From: an uncultured Campylobacter sp.
GTDB lineage: Bacteria > Campylobacterota > Campylobacteria > Campylobacterales > Campylobacteraceae
Assembly: GCF_938039205.1 (NCBI RefSeq)
Contig: NZ_CALHVM010000023.1
Location: 1 to 64,000, forward strand
Reading direction: 5' to 3'
DNA: 64,000 bases
Part shown: positions 59,623 through 64,000 of the stretch, one piece after another
How the letters are laid out: the number at the start of each line of letters is the position of its first letter
How positions within the stretch are numbered: the stretch's first letter is position 1
Translations under genes and position numbers: made by a program
The notes under the pieces: model-generated
Database searches by the model: none
What the model saw: the letters and a program-made list of their open reading frames with translations, nothing else
What the model was told of the DNA's origin: nothing

Positions 59623-60539
59623 CTCGGCTCGCTTTGCGCGTAAATTTCAGCGTTTCGTTCGTCAAATTTGTCGTTTTCGCTACCGCTTTTTTGTAAATTT
59701 AGCCCAAATGCCTTAGCGCTTATCGCCGCCTCGTCGCCTGATTTTAAATTTGCAGCTTCCGCCGCGCTTAGAGCCACTTCGCAAAGTTGCTGACCGACGG
59801 AGACTACGGCTACGTAGATGGCGTCGCGCTTTGAGATCTCTAAAATTTTTGCCGGCAGGCTAAATTTCTGTGAGCCGCTGTGGCGCAAAAATATCTCGCC
59901 TGGGCTGCCTTCTTGCGCGATTTTACCGCCTTCTAGCACGAAAACTTTTGAGGCGAGTTTGTAGATCTCCGCGACGTCGTGACTAACCAAAATCGTCGTC
60001 ATATCAAACTCGGCGTGCACCTTAGCAAGATAGTCTTGCAGCTTTTCTCGCATGGCGTTGTCAAGGGCTGAAAGAGGCTCGTCGAGTAGTAAAATTTCAG
60101 GCTTTCGCATGAGTGCGCGGGCTAGGGCGGCGCGCTGCTTTTGACCGCCTGAGAGCTGCGAGATGGCGACGTTTTTTAGCGAGCTCATCTCGACAAGACC
60201 CAGCAACTTGCGGGCTAAATTTACGTCGTTGTTCGCAAAAAGCAGATTTTTCATCACGTTCATATTTGGAAAAAGGGCGTAGTCTTGAAATAAAAACCCG
60301 ATATTTCGGTTTTGGGGCGGAGTGAAGTTTTTGCCGTCAAAAAGCGTCCGCCCGCCTGCTTTTATCGTTCCGCTATCAGGCGTTTCAAAGCCCGCGATCA
60401 GGCGCAAAAGCGTAGTTTTACCGCTGCCGCTTTTGCCGTAAAGAGCGACAAATTCGCCCTTTTTTACGTTCAAATTTACGTCTAAATCAAATTTTCCGTT
60501 TGCGCCGTTTAGGCTTTTTATGCAGTTTAGTTCTATCAT
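59619..60539 (-). CDS. modC: Molybdate ABC transporter ATP-binding protein
   Basis: A 306-residue ATPase with Walker A GKSGSGKTT, Q-loop 'FLFQDYALFPNMNV', signature LSGGQKQR, Walker B ILLLDEPLSALD and H-loop 'ILVSHDVAEI'. After residue 225 a single TOBE-like domain (ILEISKRDAIYVAVVSVGQQLCEV...AISAKAFGL) matches ModC. It is shorter than E. coli ModC, which is consistent with a separate dimop protein next door. The C-terminal 25 residues are low-complexity. Confidence 0.94.
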   Translation of the reverse strand: MIELNCIKSLNGANGKFDLDVNLNVKKGEFVALYGKSGSGKTTLLRLIAGFETPDSGTIKAGGRTLFDGKNFTPPQNRNIGFLFQDYALFPNMNVMKNLLFANNDVNLARKLLGLVEMSSLKNVAISQLSGGQKQRAALARALMRKPEILLLDEPLSALDNAMREKLQDYLAKVHAEFDMTTILVSHDVAEIYKLASKVFVLEGGKIAQEGSPGEIFLRHSGSQKFSLPAKILEISKRDAIYVAVVSVGQQLCEVALSAAEAANLKSGDEAAISAKAFGLNLQKSGSENDKFDERNAEIYAQSEPR

Positions 60540-60916
60540 GCGATGTAGAGCGAGGTTGCCTTGACGTAGGCGTAAATTTGATTGCCCGGAGCTAAATTTA
60601 GCCGCTTTAGCGATGCCGTGGAGATGATGCTTTCAAACTCAAATTTGCCCGCGTTTAGATGCAGCGAGCTCGTGATTTGCCCTCTTTGGATATCTGAAAT
60701 TTGCGCTTTTATCTCGTTTGAGACCGAGCAGTTTAAAAGCGGGGAAGTAGCGACGAAGACGTCCGAGCTTTTAAAGCCTAGCCGAACTTCGTCGCCGATT
60801 TTTAAATTTTGCAGATTTTCCAAGGATAGCATTTTGAGGCTCAAATTTTCGGCGCTAAACTCAAAAACGCTAACGCCGTCATTTTGCTCTATCGCCGAAA
60901 TTTTAGCCTTTATCAT
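60536..60916 (-). CDS. Di-Mop (TOBE) molybdate-binding protein
   Basis: A 126-residue cytoplasmic protein consisting of two Mop/TOBE-like domains (IKAKISAIEQNDGVSVFEFSAENLSLKML...DVFVATSPL and IKAQISDIQRGQITSSLHLNAGKFEFESII...YAYVKATSLYIA). Stand-alone Mop proteins store molybdate or tungstate. It sits between modA and modC, overlapping modC by four bases. It may buffer intracellular molybdate or help sense it with ModE. Confidence 0.85.
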   Translation of the reverse strand: MIKAKISAIEQNDGVSVFEFSAENLSLKMLSLENLQNLKIGDEVRLGFKSSDVFVATSPLLNCSVSNEIKAQISDIQRGQITSSLHLNAGKFEFESIISTASLKRLNLAPGNQIYAYVKATSLYIA

Positions 60917-61663
60917 TTAGATGTTGTATCCGAATTTTCTAAAGATTTCCTTCGCGCGGTCGCTTCTGATGAAGTCGTAGAAAGCTTTTGCTTCAGGATT
61001 GTTTTCGCCGTGTTTTAGGATAACCATGCCTTGATCGATCGGAGTGTAAAGCGCGGGATCTATAAGGATAAAGTTTTTGCCCTCTTTATACTCGGCCATT
61101 TTTTTATCATACATAGCAGAAGCCGCGATAAATCCGACGTCAGCAGCGCTTAGAGCTTGGCTTAGAGCTTCGCCGATAGATTTTGCTAGGATGACGTTTT
61201 TCTCGACTTTATCGTAGATGCCCGCTTTTTTTAGAGCTTCGATGCTAGCTTTGCCGTACGGAGCGGTTTCAGGGTTTGCGATCGCGATGGCTTTTAGGCC
61301 TTCTACCGCGTGTATGCCCTTAGCTAGATCGATATCTCTGATCGTAAATAGAGCAAGCGCGCCCTGAGCGTATACTACGGGCTGGGTTACGGCAAATTTG
61401 GTGTCATATAGGTCTTGTACGAATTTCATATTTGCAGCCATGAAAACGTCCGCCGGAGCGCCGTTTTTGACCTGAGTAGATAGCGCGCCGCTAGCTCCTA
61501 GAGTGACGGTTACTTTGGTGTCCGGGTTTGATTTAGCAAATTCCGCTTTTAGCTCGTCAAACGCGTATGTTACGTTTGCTGCGGCAAATACGTTGATCTC
61601 GCCCGCATTTAGGTTAAAAGCGGCGATGGCCGCGAATACTAACGAAAAAAATGTTTTTTTCAT
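60917..61663 (-). CDS. modA: Molybdate-binding periplasmic protein
   Basis: A 248-residue binding protein with signal peptide (MKKTFFSLVFAAIAAFNLNAGE). The ModA pattern is clear: 'INVFAAANVTYAFDELKAEFAKSNPDTKVTVTLGASGALSTQVKNGAPADVFMAANMKFVQDL', with Ser/Ala/Asp residues that bind the oxyanion, and later 'NPETAPYGKASIEAL' and 'VGFIAASAMYD'. It is one base before the di-Mop gene and three bases after modE. Confidence 0.95.
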   Translation of the reverse strand: MKKTFFSLVFAAIAAFNLNAGEINVFAAANVTYAFDELKAEFAKSNPDTKVTVTLGASGALSTQVKNGAPADVFMAANMKFVQDLYDTKFAVTQPVVYAQGALALFTIRDIDLAKGIHAVEGLKAIAIANPETAPYGKASIEALKKAGIYDKVEKNVILAKSIGEALSQALSAADVGFIAASAMYDKKMAEYKEGKNFILIDPALYTPIDQGMVILKHGENNPEAKAFYDFIRSDRAKEIFRKFGYNI

Positions 61664-61665
61664 TT

Positions 61666-62448
61666 TTATACTCCTATTATGATTTGACTTGCTTTGATTA
61701 TAGCGGTGAGTTCGTCGCCCACGCCGATACGCATCTGCATCGCGCTTTCTTTGGTGATGATAGAGGTTAGCGTCTGATGGTTGCTGATTTCTAGCACGAT
61801 TTCGGCGTTTACCGAGCCGATTTTGGCCTCAATCACGCGTCCTTTTAGTAAATTTGCCGCGCTTAGTTTTAGATTTTCCTCTTCTGCGAGCATTACGCTT
61901 GGAGCTTTAAAGATAAATACGACCTTTTTGCCGACTTTTAAATTTAGATTTTTTTCAGACTCGACCGTGACGTTAGCGCGTAAAATTTCGCCGTTTGAGA
62001 GCTTGGCGCTGATTTGCGAATTTACCGCGCCCGTTTTTACCTCGGTTATCTCACAGCTTAGTTGATTTCGTGCGCTTAGACTCATGCTCATGCGCTGTAA
62101 ATTTAAAATTTCGTTCGTATCAACGTTTATATTTGAACAAACTTTTTCTAAAAATATCTTTTGGCTCTCCAGCATCGCGTCGTATAGCGTGATCATCTTT
62201 TTGCCGTAGGGCGTGAGCTCCGAGCCGCTGTTTTTCTTGTTGCCCTCGGCTCTTGCGATTAGTGGTTCGTCCGAGCGGTTATTTAGCGCGTCTAGGCTGT
62301 CCCATGCGTTTTTGTACGAGATGCCGACGTACTCGGCTGCTTTTGTTATGCTTTTGGTGTGCTCGACGGCCTTTAAAAGCTCTATGTGCTTGGCTAACAC
62401 CGATACCCCGCTATCTAAAAATAGCTCTAAACTAACGTCTGCTTTCAT
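61666..62448 (-). CDS. modE: Molybdate-responsive transcription regulator
   Basis: A 260-residue regulator with an N-terminal LysR-like winged helix-turn-helix (LLKAVEHTKSITKAAEYVGISYKNAWDSLDALN, about residues 22-55) and two C-terminal TOBE/di-Mop domains (LSARNQLSCEITEVKTGAVNSQISAKL... and LKGRVIEAKIGSVNAEIVLEI) that sense molybdate. Length and layout match ModE. As first gene of the mod operon it probably controls its own transcription; the palindrome in the upstream gap is a candidate operator. Confidence 0.95.
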   Translation of the reverse strand: MKADVSLELFLDSGVSVLAKHIELLKAVEHTKSITKAAEYVGISYKNAWDSLDALNNRSDEPLIARAEGNKKNSGSELTPYGKKMITLYDAMLESQKIFLEKVCSNINVDTNEILNLQRMSMSLSARNQLSCEITEVKTGAVNSQISAKLSNGEILRANVTVESEKNLNLKVGKKVVFIFKAPSVMLAEEENLKLSAANLLKGRVIEAKIGSVNAEIVLEISNHQTLTSIITKESAMQMRIGVGDELTAIIKASQIIIGV

Positions 62449-62496
62449 GAAAATCCCCCAAATTCTATCAATATAAAAAAATAATTTGCTAGGAAG

Positions 62497-62510
62497 TATA
62501 TTTAAATATA
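62497..62510. promoter_or_regulatory. Palindrome between modE and mlaA
   Basis: A perfect 14-base palindrome TATATTTAAATATA, in the gap between divergent modE (ends at 62448 side) and mlaA. The classical ModE box also contains inverted TATA-type half-sites, so this could be the autoregulatory site, but AT-rich palindromes are common by chance in this DNA. Confidence 0.35.
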
Positions 62511-62631
62511 TATGAAAAATAACTTAAATAAACTTCGTAATACCGGGCATTTTGAAATTTATAAATTTAAAAGCTACATTGAGATAAAATCTCAGGTTAC
62601 TGCCTTTGCAGACTTGAAATTCGGAGATTCG

Positions 62632-63333
62632 ATGAGAAAATTTTTACTCTCTTTTTTGCTTTTTTTTAGTTGCGTTTTTGCCGAACAAACGCAAGAAAAG
62701 AGCGAATTTGACGACGAATTTACGCAGCCTAGCGAGATTTTCGATCCGCTTAGCGGTTATAATAGAATGATGACCGGCTTTAACGATTTTATGTACGTAA
62801 ACGCCATCCACCCCGCGATAAAAGGCTACAACTACGTAGTGCCCGAGGCTGCAAGAACCGCTGTGGGGAACTTTTTTGACAACCTTTTATATCCCGTTCG
62901 TTTCGTAAACAACCTCTTGCAGTTTAAATTTAGCGAGGCAGGCGAAGAGACACTGAGGTTTTTAGCAAATACAATCATCGGCTTTGGCGGGCTAACCGAC
63001 GGCGCGAAATACTACAATCTGCAGCGCCACGACGAGGATTTTGGCCAGACGCTTGGATACTGGGGCGTTGGTAGCGGATTTCACGTGGTTTTACCGTTTA
63101 TCGGCCCGTCAAATTTACGCGATATCGTCGGTCTAGTCGGCGATTATTACCTCGATCCCATAAGCTACGTAAAGCCGGCGCTAGACTCCTTTGCGATAAA
63201 AACTTTCCGTCAGGGCAACCTTTTGTCTTTACATCCAGATGCTTACGACAATCTTAAAAAAGATGCGATCGACCTGTATCCGTTTCTACGCGACGCCTAC
63301 GAACAGCGCCGCAACCACCTAATAAAGGAATAA
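62632..63333 (+). CDS. mlaA: MlaA-family outer-membrane lipid-asymmetry protein
   Basis: MlaA removes phospholipids from the outer leaflet of the outer membrane and passes them to MlaC. I choose the ATG at 62632 because it gives a signal peptide (MRKFLLSFLLFFSCVFA) and has GGAGA upstream; the longer frame to 62512 adds a non-conserved 40-residue leader. The 233-residue protein has the VacJ/MlaA pattern: 'DPLSGYNRMMTGFNDFMYVNAIHPAIKGYNYVVPEAARTAVGNFFDNLLYPVRFVNNLLQ', 'FLANTIIGFGGLTDGAKYY', 'DFGQTLGYWGVGSGFHVVLPFIGPSNLRD'. It begins the mlaA-mlaC-RND operon, the gene order of C. jejuni Cj1371-Cj1373. Confidence 0.93.
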   Translation: MRKFLLSFLLFFSCVFAEQTQEKSEFDDEFTQPSEIFDPLSGYNRMMTGFNDFMYVNAIHPAIKGYNYVVPEAARTAVGNFFDNLLYPVRFVNNLLQFKFSEAGEETLRFLANTIIGFGGLTDGAKYYNLQRHDEDFGQTLGYWGVGSGFHVVLPFIGPSNLRDIVGLVGDYYLDPISYVKPALDSFAIKTFRQGNLLSLHPDAYDNLKKDAIDLYPFLRDAYEQRRNHLIKE

Positions 63334-63334
63334 A

Positions 63335-63922
63335 ATGAAGTTTTTAAAAATCATCCTGCTTGCGCTTTTTAGCGCGGTTAGCCTCTTTGCGATCAGTGAG
63401 GATCAGATAAAACCTACGATGCAAAAAACGACGCAAGACGCCATCGAGGTGCTAAAAAACGCAAATTTGAGCAAAGACGAGAAAATAAGTAAAATTTTCG
63501 CCGTTTTTGATCCATATTTTGACTACGAACAGATGTCGAAAATCGCCCTAAACAAGCGCTACAACAACCTAAACGCCGAGCAAAAGGCTAAATTTAACAA
63601 AGCTTTTGAAGAGAGGTTAAAATCAAGCTACGTCGATAAGCTTTTAAGCTATAAAAACCAAACTATAAATTTTAAAGACGCGACCAAACCAAACGAAAAT
63701 CGCTACTTTCTAAACGCCGATTTAGTCGGCGAGGACGGCAAAAACTACGGCTTTACGTATAAATTTTACAACGCCAAAGAGCGCGGCTGGCTCATCTACG
63801 ACGTCGAAATTTTAGGCGTTAGTATCATCCAGACCTACCGCAGCCAGTTTGATAGCCTAATGGAAAACGAGAGCTTTGAAAATTTGCTTAGCAAGCTAAA
63901 CTCCGTCCAAGCTCCACAATAA
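63335..63922 (+). CDS. mlaC: MlaC-family phospholipid-carrier protein
   Basis: A 195-residue periplasmic protein with signal peptide MKFLKIILLALFSAVSLFA. The family pattern is visible in 'KISKIFAVFDPYFDYEQMSKIALNKRYNNLNAEQKAKFNKAFEERLKSSYVDKLLSYKNQTINFKDA' and 'GWLIYDVEILGVSIIQTYRSQFDSL', as in MlaC/Ttg2D. It shuttles lipids between MlaA and an inner-membrane partner. It starts two bases after mlaA and is followed eight bases later by an RND-type gene. Confidence 0.94.
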   Translation: MKFLKIILLALFSAVSLFAISEDQIKPTMQKTTQDAIEVLKNANLSKDEKISKIFAVFDPYFDYEQMSKIALNKRYNNLNAEQKAKFNKAFEERLKSSYVDKLLSYKNQTINFKDATKPNENRYFLNADLVGEDGKNYGFTYKFYNAKERGWLIYDVEILGVSIIQTYRSQFDSLMENESFENLLSKLNSVQAPQ

Positions 63923-63929
63923 GGCGCTG

Positions 63930-64000
63930 ATGAAGCGGATTTTTAAATTTATCGTCAACTTTCCAAAAAGCGTTATCGCAGGCGTACTGGCCGCTACGCT
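63930..64000 (+). CDS. RND/MMPL-superfamily transporter, partial at window end
   Basis: Only the first 23 codons are in the window (MKRIFKFIVNFPKSVIAGVL...). The sequence shows a positively charged start followed by a hydrophobic helix, as in RND/MMPL hydrophobe exporters. Its position after mlaA-mlaC matches Cj1373 of C. jejuni. The rest is outside the window. Confidence 0.6.
   Translation, partial: MKRIFKFIVNFPKSVIAGVLAAT

Overview
This window looks like a chromosomal segment of a Campylobacter species of the higher-GC oral group (rectus/showae type). The reasons are the gene content (formate dehydrogenase with selenium genes, an FTR1-P19 iron locus, dba-dsbI, carboxynorspermidine enzymes, mlaA-mlaC-RND in Campylobacter order), a composition that by eye is in the 40s percent GC rather than the ~30% of C. 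jejuni, and a very dense AAATTTG/CAAATTT oligomer in intergenic DNA. The species call is inference.

Layout. 0.2-10.8 kb: selenium-dependent formate oxidation, with a TorD-like chaperone and multi-cluster ferredoxin on the minus strand, divergent selA-selB, a thiol-disulfide protein, then fdhX-fdhA-fdhB. fdhA is read through an in-frame UGA (Sec). 10.9-19.3 kb: iron-uptake locus FTR1, P19, a DUF2318 membrane protein, two FtsX-like permeases, an ATPase and a TlpA-like lipoprotein, followed by a TraT-like lipoprotein. 19.7-25.9 kb: a TonB-copper-family barrel that appears to lack its plug domain, then a Tat-exported binding protein, permease, ATPase and NnrS-like protein; the two transcription units share a promoter element. 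25.9-29.2 kb: minus-strand ABC-2 export system. 29.5-39.9 kb: miscellaneous genes, including three broken reading frames (Bcr/CflA transporter, TPR protein, DUF697-like membrane protein). 40.3-49.2 kb: moeA, TelA-YqiJ-flotillin operon, yedE, moaD-moaE, nspC. 49.6-52.3 kb: fdhC, yedF and selD, where selD is itself a selenoprotein gene. 52.8-58.3 kb: dba-dsbI, nitroreductase, and a PatA/PatB-like acyltransferase pair. 58.5-62.4 kb: molybdate operon modE-modA-dimop-modC-modB plus a peroxiredoxin. 62.6-64.0 kb: mlaA-mlaC and the start of an RND-family gene.

How it fits together. FdhA needs molybdenum (mod, moe, moa genes), selenocysteine (selA, selB, selD, probably fed by YedE/YedF), a chaperone (TorD-like), Tat export and a membrane cytochrome b (FdhC). 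Most of these are present but scattered over 60 kb, with fdhC about 39 kb from fdhAB and attached to yedF-selD. I did not see fdhD, selC (tRNA-Sec) or any other tRNA or rRNA gene.

Non-coding structure is unusually rich: two families of dispersed palindromic repeats, several clear terminators, two SECIS-like hairpins, and a promoter element shared by the TonB-barrel gene and the ABC-nnrS operon.
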